Part shown: piece by piece, positions 25,501 to 36,800 of the stretch
Layout of the letters: each line of letters begins with the position of its first letter
Numbering within the stretch: position 1 is the stretch's first letter
NCBI GenBank assembly: GCA_000499405.2
Contig: HG738138.1
Location: forward strand, 12,835,208-12,899,207
DNA from: Onchocerca volvulus
Lineage: Eukaryota > Nematoda > Chromadorea > Rhabditida > Onchocercidae
DNA length: 64,000 bases
Direction of reading: 5' to 3'
The notes under the pieces: model-generated
Seen by the model: the letters and a program-made list of their open reading frames with translations, nothing else
Databases searched by the model: none
What the model was told of the DNA's origin: nothing
Program-made: the position numbers and the translations under genes

Positions 25501-27593
25501 GACACAGATGGATCGAACCGCTCGTAAGCCGTTACTTTCAATATATGCCTATCCAATGTCTCTCGATCCAGTGCCTTCCCAACTCTGATACAAATTGATA
25601 AAATATGAAAAAAAAAATTAAATGAAAGCTCAGATTTTAGAGTTATTATAATAATAATATTAACAAGTTAACTGATAGCATTTGCGATTTTATTTTTTGT
25701 TTTCTAATTAGAACCCGAGAAATTTTCGTATTCAAATTTTGAACAAAAAAAAAATTTGAAATGTTAATTCAAAATTACAAATAATGTGAAGTATAAAAAG
25801 AAACAGTGTATTTAAAATTTAGCAATTTGTTGTTCTGGTATCGAATTAATTACTTTGCAAATAATCAAAATTGATCCAAAATTTTGGAATTCAAAAAGTT
25901 TTGAGGACAGATAATTATAAATCAATGATAATAATAGCTCCTAATCTATTCCAGTGTTTCAACTCAAAGCATATTTTGATATAAATAATTTTAAAAATAT
26001 CCGAATTATCTCTCAGTTTACGGTTATCGTGCAATTTTCTAATCTATTCTCTTGCATTATTTTAAAGTTATCGTTGTACGTCAAACACACGCCTCAAAAA
26101 ATTTACATATTTGTTTAAAATAGAAAACTAATGAATACTTAAAATGAGCCAGAAATATGGGGTGCAAATTTAGGATCGAGCATTGTGAGTTTATTCAAAA
26201 GCATCGAATAATTCAAGTTGTATTAGTTTTAATTGAGAAAATAATAGAAATAATTAAGGATATTCAAACTTTGAATTAAATTTGTTCATTTCAATAATAT
26301 AAAAGAAAAAAAAAGTCGCTGGAGACGAAATGATTACTTAATCATTTATTGCAAAATTCAGATATGTTAGCAACCATATCTATTTTTTATGTCCATCGTT
26401 AGTAATGATGAAAGAAAGTATTTTCAATTTTCTAGCAAAGAAACTTCCAAATTGATAAAAATCTGTCGTAGAAAATTGCCAAAAAACGAAGTATTTGGTG
26501 AGCAAATTTCGTATTTTAATTTGATGATTTGTAAAAAATGCAAAAAACAATAAGAGATTATCGCCGCTTCGATAAGGCCATACCAATGAAAATGAATAAG
26601 GACGTGAAACAGTGGTAATTCATTCATTATGCATTAGCTGTTATATGGGAAGTTAATTATTTATGAAAATTTTTGAAGCTGAATATCTTTGTTACTTTTG
26701 GTCGGATGCTTCTATCTTATCAAAACAAATTCAACAAATCAGAAAAAATCGATTTATAAGAAATGCTTGTAGAGAAGAAATTAGTGAATCTCGAAATTTT
26801 GCCTTTTTAACTGCAAAGGTTAACAACAAGTACATCTTTTATCAATTTAAATTTGTAAAGATTTTGATTATTTAAGAATAGTGCCATTCTATATTAAAGA
26901 GCCGAAAAAGAAATTCCGTGAAATGAGGAATTAAACAGAAATAAAGAACACATACCTTATTTCTCCGGAAATGGTGTCTAATGTAAAAATGTTAGCTGAA
27001 CGAGAATCTTCAGGTGCCACCATAGCATAATACATTGATTCATTAGTGATGTGAGCGGCATGTAATTTAATAATCAGTGAATTAATTGGTGTATCTTCTG
27101 GAATTTCGGTAATGTATCGCTCTTGCTGAAAATGTATCCTTGGCACCGTTGGATTTCTCCTTCGCATCCATCGTTTTGATCGCCTTTTTGTGGCATATTT
27201 TTTATGATCCAGAAAAACAGCACTTTGTTGTAAGTTGTTATCAGAACAATTATATGAATATTCCACGTGCCACGGTTCTACGTAAAAGCACACTCGTTCC
27301 TTAGCAAATAGCATACCAGAAGAAGAATCCAGGGAAACACTTCGTGAAGTCAGAAAATCTGACATATTACAAGTTACTGCATTGGACCAACGCAATACTG
27401 GTTGACCAGGATGAAGACATGGTGGATAACTGTACGGTAACCATATAGTGCTATTTGCAGTTGGTATCAAGCAACCAGCGGTGCAACTGTCAAGTAAAGG
27501 AGGGTTAAGGTGAAATGCGGTTGCAATGATTGGTAATATAATAGCATAAATTGTCATTATTAATTTACGCTGTGATTGATAGAAATTCTTCAT
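4131..27593 (-). CDS. fmi-1: Flamingo/CELSR seven-pass atypical cadherin (adhesion GPCR)
   Basis: Complete flamingo (Starry night/CELSR) ortholog, a plasma-membrane homophilic adhesion receptor. The family acts in planar polarity, axon guidance, fasciculation and synapse formation. I assembled 41 exons by following consensus splice sites and phase. The coding sum is 7824 nt, exactly 2607 codons plus stop. Domain order: signal peptide; a basic furin-like site at residues 136-146; nine cadherin repeats (about 150-1115); flamingo box; EGF modules alternating with two laminin-G domains (about 1180-1795); laminin-EGF; hormone-receptor motif; GAIN with a degraded GPS near residue 2211; seven membrane helices (about 2235-2470); cytoplasmic tail to 2607. 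The start is the first ATG after an in-frame stop; a second Met at residue 13 would also leave a signal peptide. Two introns use GC donors. Exon details are in the five part entries below. Identity is very secure; a few small exon edges are inferred. Confidence 0.95.
4961..5019 (-). other. Candidate alternative flamingo exon after helix 7
   Basis: A 59-nt segment bounded by AG and GT on the minus strand that would encode the basic peptide [11 protein letters not shown] followed by LMWTATGQK. Its phases (1 in, 0 out) fit an earlier donor in the helix-7 exon (just after WTNYF) and the 4593 acceptor. It could therefore replace the [11 protein letters not shown] ending. The same frame reads on past 4961 into a hydrophobic stretch and stops at 4847, so it could instead be a short independent membrane-protein ORF. 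Unresolved. Confidence 0.3.
5314..7668 (-). other. fmi-1: Flamingo part 4: seven membrane helices
   Basis: Exons 7668-7468 (helices 1-2), 7240-7122 (helix 3), 6862-6721 (helix 4 and start of 5), 6054-5944 (end of 5, start of 6) and 5484-5314 (end of 6, helix 7). Helix 3 carries the adhesion-GPCR-like [17 protein letters not shown]. The extracellular loop 2 Cys is in APGCSLS before FFWVLLIPV. The intron after 7122 needs a GC donor reading GCAAGT. The nearby GT donor at 7117 would put the next exon in a non-hydrophobic frame. An alternative end of the last exon in phase 1, just after WTNYF, is also possible; see 4961-5019. Confidence 0.88.
6996..7030 (-). repeat. Short hairpin in flamingo intron
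   Basis: Arms 6996-7011 and 7015-7030 are complementary at 15 of 16 positions with a 3-nt loop. On the flamingo-sense strand the odd position becomes a G-U pair, so the RNA stem would be fully paired. It lies inside the intron between the helix-3 and helix-4 exons. Confidence 0.6.
7828..9181 (-). other. fmi-1: Flamingo part 3: GAIN domain with degenerate GPS
   Basis: Exons 9181-9021, 8898-8723 and 8306-7828. The segment has the position and length expected of a GAIN autoproteolysis-inducing domain between the hormone-receptor motif and helix 1. At 7887-7870 the expected Cys-x-Cys-Asn-His-Leu-Ser/Thr motif reads CNFERS followed by GIYTIL. The Cys-Asn pair and the hydrophobic tethered-peptide strand remain, but the His-Leu-Ser/Thr cleavage triad is replaced by Phe-Glu-Arg. 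The upstream Trp and Gly-Cys of a normal GPS are also not recognisable. The receptor is therefore probably not cleaved here; this is inference from residues. Confidence 0.85.
11742..11857. mobile_element. MITE-like element with perfect 21-bp terminal inverted repeats
   Basis: 11742-11762 is the exact reverse complement of 11837-11857 (TCGCCATTTATTTAATGTATT and its complement). The 116-bp unit sits within the 304-bp flamingo intron 11617-11920 and has no coding capacity. Perfect 21-bp ends around a short AT-rich core suggest a non-autonomous DNA transposon. I did not identify a target-site duplication with confidence. Confidence 0.5.
13955..15428 (-). other. fmi-1: Large flamingo intron
   Basis: A 1474-nt intron between EGF2 and the laminin-G1 exons. 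It contains a (CTA)n run at 14632-14662. No additional exon is needed for phase and I saw none. Confidence 0.7.
14632..14662. repeat. (CTA)n microsatellite
   Basis: About ten CTA units, visible directly, inside a flamingo intron. Confidence 0.95.
19807..21443 (-). other. fmi-1: Large flamingo intron in the cadherin array
   Basis: A 1637-nt intron that splits a conserved INDNAP motif between two exons (the flanking codon is shared, phase 1). It holds long T and A homopolymers near 20316-20336 and 20629-20644. No gene seen. Confidence 0.7.
22428..22526. repeat. Long foldback (42-bp arms, 15-nt loop)
   Basis: Arms 22428-22469 and 22485-22526 are inverted copies with 38 of 42 matches and a 15-nt spacer. 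All four differences are transitions. In flamingo-sense RNA two of them become G-U pairs. It lies in the 873-nt intron 22088-22960. It could be a small foldback transposon or a hairpin RNA precursor; the stem is longer and more perfect than a usual miRNA precursor. Confidence 0.65.
25585..26955 (-). other. fmi-1: First flamingo intron
   Basis: A 1371-nt intron separating the signal-peptide/pro-region exon from the rest. Short frames here (for example 26380-26627 and 26663-26875) are AT-rich noise. No exon or RNA gene seen. Confidence 0.65.
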
Positions 27594-30500
27594 AGATGAA
27601 GTAATGCAAGCTTAATTTTTATCAAATTTTACATTAATATACTGAATTTCAAGGAATCATTGATGTTGAATATTGTTGGCGAAGCATTGTAATAGATTAA
27701 TTTTCGTTGAGTGAAATTTGAAATACAATTAACCAGTAAAATAAGTGACCAAGTCTAATAGAGCACCAAACGGAACAATAAAATAATGGATATTGAAAAG
27801 GGGAGGGAATGAAAGGATTAGATGGAGAGAGAAAGTTCACTTCTGGGCGTGTCACAGTGGTCGAGACTGAACCAAAGGGAAGTGAACCGAAATGATGCTT
27901 GACCAAAGAAGGAAAGATTCAGCCTCTTGTCGTATCTCACTTTTCTATTATTACTACTACTGCTACTATTAAGCATCGATTATTATCAGAAACGAAAACA
28001 GGAATGTGAAGGCGGAACACCGCTCCTAACATCCAAATTGTAGCGGCGCAGTTGCAACATCTTAATTCATCATTCACCTGATATACCTATCGAATAATCA
28101 TTGCTGAATCCAATGGGCAGCAGCAGCGGCATCGAACAAGCAGAATATCTCAACTGAAGATTCCGTCATCGTCATCATTTTCATGAATCACAAGAGATAA
28201 CAGGAATCTCGTCACTCACTGAATCCCACAACTGCAGTAAGCATAGAGGAGGAAGCCAGAAGAATGTGCACAACATGGAAAAATGAAGACTGTCATTTCA
28301 AGAAAATATGATGCACGCTGATGAACTTTAATGGAAAGGAACCCTCTGAAAAGCCACATTGCACTTGTATATGAAAGTGACACTTCAGAAGTTTGATAAA
28401 GCATTTGGATATGCAAGAAATTATTGAAGGTTATGACACTGATAAACTTTGCCTGGAAACATTAAGCTGATAAAACATCACAGTGTACTCGAACAGTAAG
28501 GAAACCTATTTAATATTCAAGTAGGATTGCAAAATTATTTAATTATCATACATATCATTAAGACAATAAAAATCTCTCGCTACATATCTTGACAGAGGCT
28601 TTTCATTATTGTAATTGTGAATAAGTAACATTGTAAAATATGGAATATGAAAGAAGCGAAGTCAAAAAGAGCAGTTATTTTATAAAATGAAGGCAACATC
28701 AATTCGTTTCAACAAAAAAATGGTTGATGATTCTTTGTTTCGTGGATTATTGTGTGTATGCGAAAAAAAAAAGTCTTTAACATATTTATTTCATTTTTAT
28801 TTTTCCAATTTAATGAAACTATTTAATCATAATTATATTTATTTAATAAGGATATATGTGATCTGAAACGACAAAATAACCGATTGCCTTCCCTTCCTTT
28901 CTTCTATATATTTCTTCTTACAACCGGTGGATTTTCAGTTATAAAAGCTGGTCCAGTAAAATCCGTTTCCAAGACAACTTTCACTGTCAACTACGATGCG
29001 TCATTCTTTTCGTGAATTGAAACCGCTTTGATGATAATCGATGTTGTTTTTTCCCACCACTCCTCATTTTTCTGTCATGTCTTTTCGAAAGTCAGAACCT
29101 TCAAATAATAAATTAGAAAAATGAAATGCAGTAAACCGACAAATTGTTTCTCAAAGTCGAACGCAAATAAGAAACTATCAGAACTTTCTACAAATATATA
29201 TGCAGAATTCAAAAAAACGAAATTTCTGTGCGTAAAATAATAACGCGGATTATTGTCATCAATCAACCGTGCGAGTGAAAAAATGTGGAGAATCGGATGA
29301 TTGCAACTTACACAAGAAATGGAGTTGAGTGCCATAAACAACTTTCAGGTAGACTAGCTTATTTAAAATGCTGACAAATTAATTCGGTGATACTCCGACA
29401 ATCATTCTCAACATTTCTAATTTAATAGATTACATCAAGCAAATCTTAAGAGTGCATTAGAGTAGAACAACGCCATGATGAATGGATATCAGTTGGAATA
29501 AATGCTTTAATCAAGCTAAGCATTTGACGAATTTACGGTGAAGTGTTTTGACCATTCGTCCCATCAATATGCGTTTGGGTTGACACTATTAAATTAGTCC
29601 TATTGATGGATTTTCATTGTATTCGGGAAATTGCATCCCTTATCCAAAAACCTATAAATTTTGCATAGAAGTTCTTTTTCTAATCATGGGCATCCTATCA
29701 TAAATTCCTCTTTCAATACGTCGAAATATGCTTGCAACAAAACTAGAGTCACCTTAGACTTTATAAAAGGTATCTACAATTACTTCCACTCCTGAATCAA
29801 ACCATTTCTACATCTTGAATTTGCAAGGCTGGATCTTTACAAAGCAGATGCCGAATGACTATCAGAAAATAAACTCTTCATTTTGAAATTGTCCACCTAA
29901 TCGCGCCATTACAGCTGTACAAATATTATGAAGGAAAAAAAATTGAAACCGATATAACTTTCCATATTTTATTATCAAAATTTCTCTTACAGCATTTGGA
30001 ATACTTGGTGAAGACATGTACATGAACCCATGTATGTAAATTACAACTGCAAAGACTTATAAAAGACTTTTTCACGTAAAATGAGATGCAAAATTTCGTA
30101 TGAAATTAAAATACTTTGGAAAGTTCCGATTTAATTCGATTTCAAAATATTTAAAACTGCAACATTCGAAATGTACAAAATGAGATCTGAAAACGAAAAA
30201 AGGCAAATGATTTATATATATATATATATCAATAAATAAATGAATCAGAAAATTCCACTTCATTTTAATGAAATGAAACTTTTTTAAAGTAACAGCTAAA
30301 CATGATTGAGGCAATTATTGAAATGGAACACTTCAATTTCATACAAATTTGAAAGGAAAAAGTGCGTACAGTAAGAGGCGGGAGACTATGAACACAGAAT
30401 TTAGATGCCGTGAAACGGAATTTCTTTTTCTTAAATTACAGAACGCATGAACAATCGCCAAAGAACTAATACAAATAGATAAAAACAAGCAACAAAAAAA

Positions 30501-30727
30501 TTATCAGTATAGAAAACTTAAACATCTATTTTAGACGTTATCAGTCTAAAATCCGATCACTATGCGATAAGAAAACAAGCCATCACTGTTCAATTTTAAT
30601 CAAAGTACAACTCATTCACTCAATTTTCGAAATTCAGCAAAATTATTACAATTTCCAAACGTCATAAACAACATACATTTGATAGGAAAGTTAAAAAATT
30701 TGAATTTCCAAACTGTAAGAAAAAAAG
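27594..30727. other. Intergenic between flamingo and MAGI; likely flamingo promoter region
   Basis: A 3.1-kb spacer. The part nearest flamingo (about 27800-28450) is less AT-rich than its surroundings and has CAG/CTA-type triplets, which would suit a 5' UTR or promoter. I cannot point to a defined element. A (TA)n run lies near 30211-30230. No coding region is supported. Confidence 0.5.
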
Positions 30728-33700
30728 CTAGAAACCTTGCGGTCTCCTAACCAATAATCTTACAGTAGGATATTGTTTGATGATCTGAATTGCACTACTG
30801 TGAGTCATACCACGTGTCGACTGTCCGTTAATTTCCATCAGTTGATCGCCAACCTTTAAACGGCCATCTAAAGCTGCTGGTCCATCCTCCGCAATTCGCA
30901 AAACGAACAGTGGCATTGAGTCAAACTCTTGTCCACCACGAATTGAAAAACCGAAACCTTTCGGTCCACGATTCAATTCTACATTTATAAATGTTTGTTC
31001 CTAAAATAAAAACTTCGAATTTCTTTAGAAAGAAGCATTAACAAATTTAAACTAGTAAAGCAAATATGAGATAAACCGTTCAGGAAACAAACGAATTAGA
31101 AAAACAAAGATGTTTATGTTTCCATTTTTGAAGCCTAGTTTATGTGCAAGGTCCTATTCTTCTATAAAAAGCATAATTGATAAGTTTGTTTCCAACATCT
31201 CGTCATCAAAACATTCATCATCTGAACATTCAAGGTTGTATCATTTCGAATTGGACATGATCGTTTTTATTGGCACTGAGAAAGAGATTCATGGTGCCAG
31301 CCGGTTCCTTTCAATCAACCTATTCGTTGAACTGTAAATGGCTGTGATCCTCATGATCTTTGCAAGTCTCGGTAAATGGTAGTCTTACCTAGAGCACTGT
31401 ACCATTTTGCTCTCACATTATTTGATGTTGTCAACACCACTTAATCACACTCAGCATTAAAGTGTTCATGCTGAGCTTTCTGGGTAAGTTTAGTGGGATA
31501 AAACCAAACTTAAAATTGAACAAATGAAATACTCTTACTGGTACAATATTAAACTGATTCTTTGGAAAATTTTGAATAACAAGTATATAAAATGTTTTAG
31601 AAACTGAAGCGATGAAAATTGTTTTGGAAATAACGATTGAAAAGCTTTGCGGAAATGGAATGTGTAGTCAAATTCTAGCTGAAGAAAAAAAATTGTATGA
31701 AACAAAACAGTTGAAGAAGAATTTAAGAAAGATTCCAATAAATTAAGAATAATGACAGTAAAGATTAATGATTCCCTCTTCATAAAGACTAATCTATGTG
31801 TGTATATTTGTTTGAGAGACATTCGTTAATTTGTCGTTCAGACAAAATATATTGAATTTTCTGTTTCTGAATTTCAACCGGCTCAGGATTCAGTGACACT
31901 CGGATCTTTCAATTTCCTCAGAAATGTCATGGGATACTAACAAGCTTCTAATAAGAAACATCAAGATACAGTTTGGTTGTCTATATTACGGCACTTTTTC
32001 ACCGAACAGCAGTGATATCGGAAATTCTATGATCCTGTTACATATGCTTCTTATTTATGCAGTGTATCAAAGTTATAGGAAGAGCGCAGCAGCACGTCAG
32101 TGTACATAATGCATTACAATTATGGGAAAAATGAAAAAGTAATGCATGCAGCACGAGAACACAATTACATTCACCAACCGTAGGGATACGGATGACATTG
32201 CAGTAGACGATGATTAGATGGTTATATGGCGTCGTAATCGCTAAATTCGGAATTGCGATCAATGCATGATATATTCCACAGATCTTGAAGTAATGATTCA
32301 AAACTCGACTGCTACAACACCAAGCATTTGTTAGAATCTTTCCTTTCTTTTGTTTTGTTTTCATAAAAACAAGCTAGAGATAATCCAGCCATTAACTTAA
32401 CAGGCAAATTATAACAGTCCGCTTTGTTGCCACTCACACAAATACAGACAATTGTTTCAAACATAAACACATACGCGAGCAAAGTAACGTGAAATATTCT
32501 ATCAAGTTCCCTACGTTGATTTTTCGAAAGTCCTATAGTTTGGTCAACCGAAAAGATCAGTCAACATTACAAATTGTTAGAAACGAAAAAAAAGAAAAAG
32601 AAAAGATAATGTTATCAATTTCTCTGCCATGACAAAGCTAATTGAATAGAATAGTCTATCAATTGACATCTTTAGAACTTTCCATAATTCTACGAAGAAA
32701 TTCATAAATGATACTAGTAGTCATAATAATGTGGATGAAATCTTCCTATCATTTCATTCCTTAACAGTTACACATATCCCTTCAAATTTTTTGCTTATTT
32801 CTCATGAAATATTTTCAGAAATAGAAACTATAAGCTACAATTCTTACGATTCAAAATAAACAATTTAATTAAGCAGAGGAAAAAAAAAAACAAACAATCG
32901 ATAAAAAGAAGCCGACAATCACTGATGTAAAGGTGATATCTGTTAATGTACGTCAAAGTTCAGGTATTTACGGTGAAAAAAAAAAAAAAAGAAAAAAAAA
33001 CTTAATTTCTGACAAAAAAGATATAGATAAAGCAAAACCAGATATATTTCTTGAAAAAAATATTAATGTAATATAAGGAACAATGTAATTGAGAAGAAAT
33101 TGTTCTTTTATTTCAAATTCAAATTTTTAATTGACAAAAGTGAAGAACGAAGAAACGAACTGCTTCTGGAGGTATCGGCGATGTTCTGGTGATGTAGCCA
33201 TTCCCGGCAGGATATCTGTATTGAGGAACATCAAAAGATTGACTGTGAGATGGACAAGACTGATTTGTGTGATGGGAAGAACGTCCGTAAGTAGTAGTTG
33301 GTCCAATGTGTGAAGTTGAATAATAGGATGTTGAAGAACCTTAAAAAGAATGGAAGTAATTGCGGGCTTCAGAATTTCTCCCTAAGAAATAATTCCAGGA
33401 TGCACAAGCAACCACTTCACAGATCATACACAACGTAAATATAAGTAATTCAGGCCAAGGCGAAAAATCAGTAAAGTTCCTTATAGATATTTTCAGAAGA
33501 TTGTCTACATCACTGACCTCCGAAAGAGACTCAAGCTATCAATCCTCAAATGACAAAAATACTAATACAGTGACAACTCATACCCAAGAGACTGCCTGAT
33601 GATGAAGAAGGCGATATTGTCAGCCTAACTGATAAACCAGACTTTTTAATTAATGTAACAATATCGTTATGGGATAACTTGGTAATGTCAATGCCATTGA

Positions 33701-36700
33701 CAGCTATTACTCGATCGCCCACGCGCAACTGTCCACAAAGGGCTGCCGGTGACCTTTCCACTATCCTTCCTATAACTTCATGATAATTAGTGATGACAGC
33801 GCGAAATTGTTAATGTGAATATTTTGCATTTCCAACTAATTTTTTGGTTTAATCAAGTTAACTGCAATTTTCGCTTTTTTCCTTCCTAAAAACCAGTGAA
33901 ATGCATTAATAGAGTACACAGAACGGCGTAAACAAAATCAAGTTCATTGTAAAATCTTTTCAGCACCAATGTTTATACAGTACTTGTTGGATTCAAAATA
34001 GAAAGCGATATTTCTTAATCAAAACTGAACGAACCGATAGTGCTTCCGTTGTTGTTGAGCGAAGATATGATAACAAAACCGAAACTCTCACCATGATTTC
34101 GATTCAGTATAACATCATAGATAGCAGAGGTAATATCTAACTGATTAATTGGAGTAGAAGTTGAACGCGACAAATCTGAAAAACCAAAATTCAACATTTT
34201 CGTGATCCATATGAGAAGTGTATGCAACATAGACATTTATCTATAAGAAAGAAATAATTCGTATATAGAAATGACCATGAAATATATTTACCTCCAGTTT
34301 TAGGACGACGAACAACCAATTTGACATGTCCATTAGCAGCTGCTTTTTGCATTAGTTGTACAGCCACCGCATGACTTTCACCCTCAACATTCTTACCACC
34401 AATTTCAATAATTTCATCTCCTTGATGCAAACGACCATCGTCAGCCGCAGCTCCTCCAGGTACTACCTGACCAACTGTAATGTTTGTCCCTTCCTACAAT
34501 AAAACAGAATTAATGACAATATTTTTGTATTAAAAGAATTTTCAATGAATCTATCAATTATTAAACTTCTCAATAATTTAAAAACTTTACTTCAGTTCCA
34601 CCGACGACTCGAAAACCAAATCCATTTGGCTTCCTGATTAGATTAACTGTTATTGTCTCAACATTCGAAGCTGCTAGAGCCGTCATTGGCATGTAGTTAG
34701 GCGTCGAGAATCCCAAACTTGTCGATGAAGGTCGCAAATTCGAGAAATTCTCATAAATATCCTCATTCAAACGCCGCTCATGTTGCTGAAATGTGTAACG
34801 CTTTGGCTTTCTTCCATAGGATGTATCAATTAGTACGGAATTTAGGTAAACAATTCATCTATTCACAGCAAATTTAAGTTAAAATGCAAAATTAAAGAAA
34901 TAGCACCGATACCGACCAATAAATAAATATATATAGCATAAAATCCGAAAAAAATTTTTCCTATGCATTTTGCAAAGTAAAGATTAAACCACTAAATATA
35001 TATATCTGCACGGAAACAATGACAGTAGAAACTTTTAGCACGATGTGTTAAGAAATTAATTGGAAAATAATGAAGAAAATACCCTCGGAATCGTATTATC
35101 GGATCCTTGGGCACTGATTACTCCACCGTTTGAGATGGCCAGACTTTGACTGGTTGCAGACATTAATGTGGAAGGATGAAAATAAGTTTTACAGGGTCGT
35201 GGAGGATGTGGTGCTGGGGTTTTTGACCGTGGCATTAATGTTGGAGCTGGACTAGGCCTTTGCTCACCGTAGCGAAATGCTGCTGACGGCGTACGTGATC
35301 TGCAAAAATACAAGTATGAATTACAGATAATTAAACGAAAGAAATAGGGAAAATAATCGACACCGGCAAGCATTAAAAAAAATAAACATAATTTCAAGGC
35401 TTTCAAAAACTTTTAGTTCCTGAAATAATTTTTTAAATTTTAATTCTTAAAAAAAAAAAATCAATCCTTAAAATTCTATCAAATTCCATCCATATATCCA
35501 AAACCAGACACTGTATAAAAATGTGCAGCATATAAAGTATTTTGCAGTATGCAACATTTACCAGCCATCAATTCAAATCTAAAATATCTTTTAGCAAAAC
35601 TCTTTCTTTTTTTTTCAGTAAGATCAGTGAATAGCGGAAAAAAAAAAAAAATTTTTACCTGTGCTTTGGTGAATTCCTCCTTACAATCAATTTGGCCCAA
35701 AATCCAACAGGACAATCCCTCAGAATGGAAACCAATTCATGATGTGGCATCCCTCGGAAATTAGTGACACGCTCTTCACCTATGGGACAGCTCGGATTTC
35801 CATGAGGATATGTGGTTCGCATCTCCAAAAGAGTGTCACCTTCCAACAAATTCTCACATCTTTCCGGATATAAGATTTTTTTCACTCGTTGTCCCTGTAT
35901 GCTTTCGAAAATCGTGAATCCGAAACCATTACTACCCTAAAAGGTGAAACTTTTGAAGGAAAATTTTCAGAATACTAAAGAAAAAATTCTGAAGATATCC
36001 ATTTTTTTTTTCGAACTCGTATGGAATGATAAAAATCTAACTGATGGGCAAAACATGAAAAACCTTATTGATAATAATTTCTTTCACATCATCTGATCGT
36101 GTGATATATGCATTCTCAGTGACAATCTGAAAAAAGAAAAAATATATTTACAGTTCGAAAATTTTTTGATTTATAAACTATCAAATAAACAAAAGTTTCC
36201 ATTATAATCAAAAATGTTATCAAATTTGTAGTTTGTGGTAAAAAATGGAAGAAAAGGGAAGAGAGAGAGGAATAGGAAGAAGGGAAAAAAGAACCTTATT
36301 TGTAGGATCGAAAAGTAGTGGATAACCGCGACAAATTTGCAATGTTACCAATTCACCAACACCAATTGACTGAAATATTAGGCAAGCATGGGCTTGGGAT
36401 GAGCCTAGAACGCATTCGCTATTAACGAATACAAGGACGTCACCCATCTGCAAGACACCGTCTCGATGAGCGGGTCCACCAGGAATCACATTTTTGATCT
36501 GAAAACAAGAATACGATGAAGAAAAAGCTGTAAATTATCTCATTTTTATCAAATTAAAAAAATTGAGCATATTAGGTTTGAAATTAGTTAAGTTAAAGTT
36601 ACAATCATTTAATAAAACTTTTTAAATCTAAAAGCTGAGGAAAAATGGAGCTCTTGACTTAGAAATTAACAAAGCTATAAACCTGCAAAAACTCATCCTG

Positions 36701-36800
36701 TAACGAATTGCCATCATTGCCGATTAATGTAAAGCCAAGTCCTTTCGGTCCTTTGATAATACGAGTTGTTATTAATTCACCACGAAGTTGTGATGGATCC
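30728..36800 (-). other. magi-1: MAGI part 3: PDZ1 to PDZ5
   Basis: Five PDZ domains, each with its carboxylate-binding loop visible: PDZ1 KGLGF (from exon 36800), PDZ2 NGFGF (from 35936), PDZ3 NGFGF (34785-34292), PDZ4 ESFGF (34175-33584), PDZ5 KGFGF (31000-30728). PDZ2 has an extra Cys/Pro-containing insertion before its helix. A Pro/Ser/Arg linker (exon 35299-35083) separates PDZ2 from PDZ3. A polar linker rich in Ser/Thr/His/Tyr (33339-33161) precedes PDZ5. The protein ends RRPQGF. Confidence 0.92.

Larger units (their letters stand above)
17812..27593 (-). other. fmi-1: Flamingo part 1: signal peptide, pro-region, nine cadherin repeats
   Basis: Exons, 5' to 3': 27593-26956, 25584-25401, 24947-24669, 24286-24196, 24102-23903, 23704-23468, 23212-22961, 22087-21826, 21605-21444, 19806-19572, 19393-19132, 18898-18801, 18689-18546, 18330-18191, 18073-17812. 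Residues 13-28 are the hydrophobic signal segment. A Lys/Arg-rich patch (KRRSKR then RRR) just before repeat 1 looks like a proprotein-convertase site. Calcium-binding motifs close the repeats: DVQDNAP, DVNDNAP, DINDHKP, DINDNAP, DINTAP, INDNAPEF, DVNDYAP and DVNDNRP. Several repeats show canonical LDRE. Repeat 8 has FDYE instead, encoded by the small exon 18898-18801. The count of nine agrees with the family. The donor at 19131 is GC, the only choice I found that keeps phase. The last exon runs into the flamingo box. Confidence 0.92.
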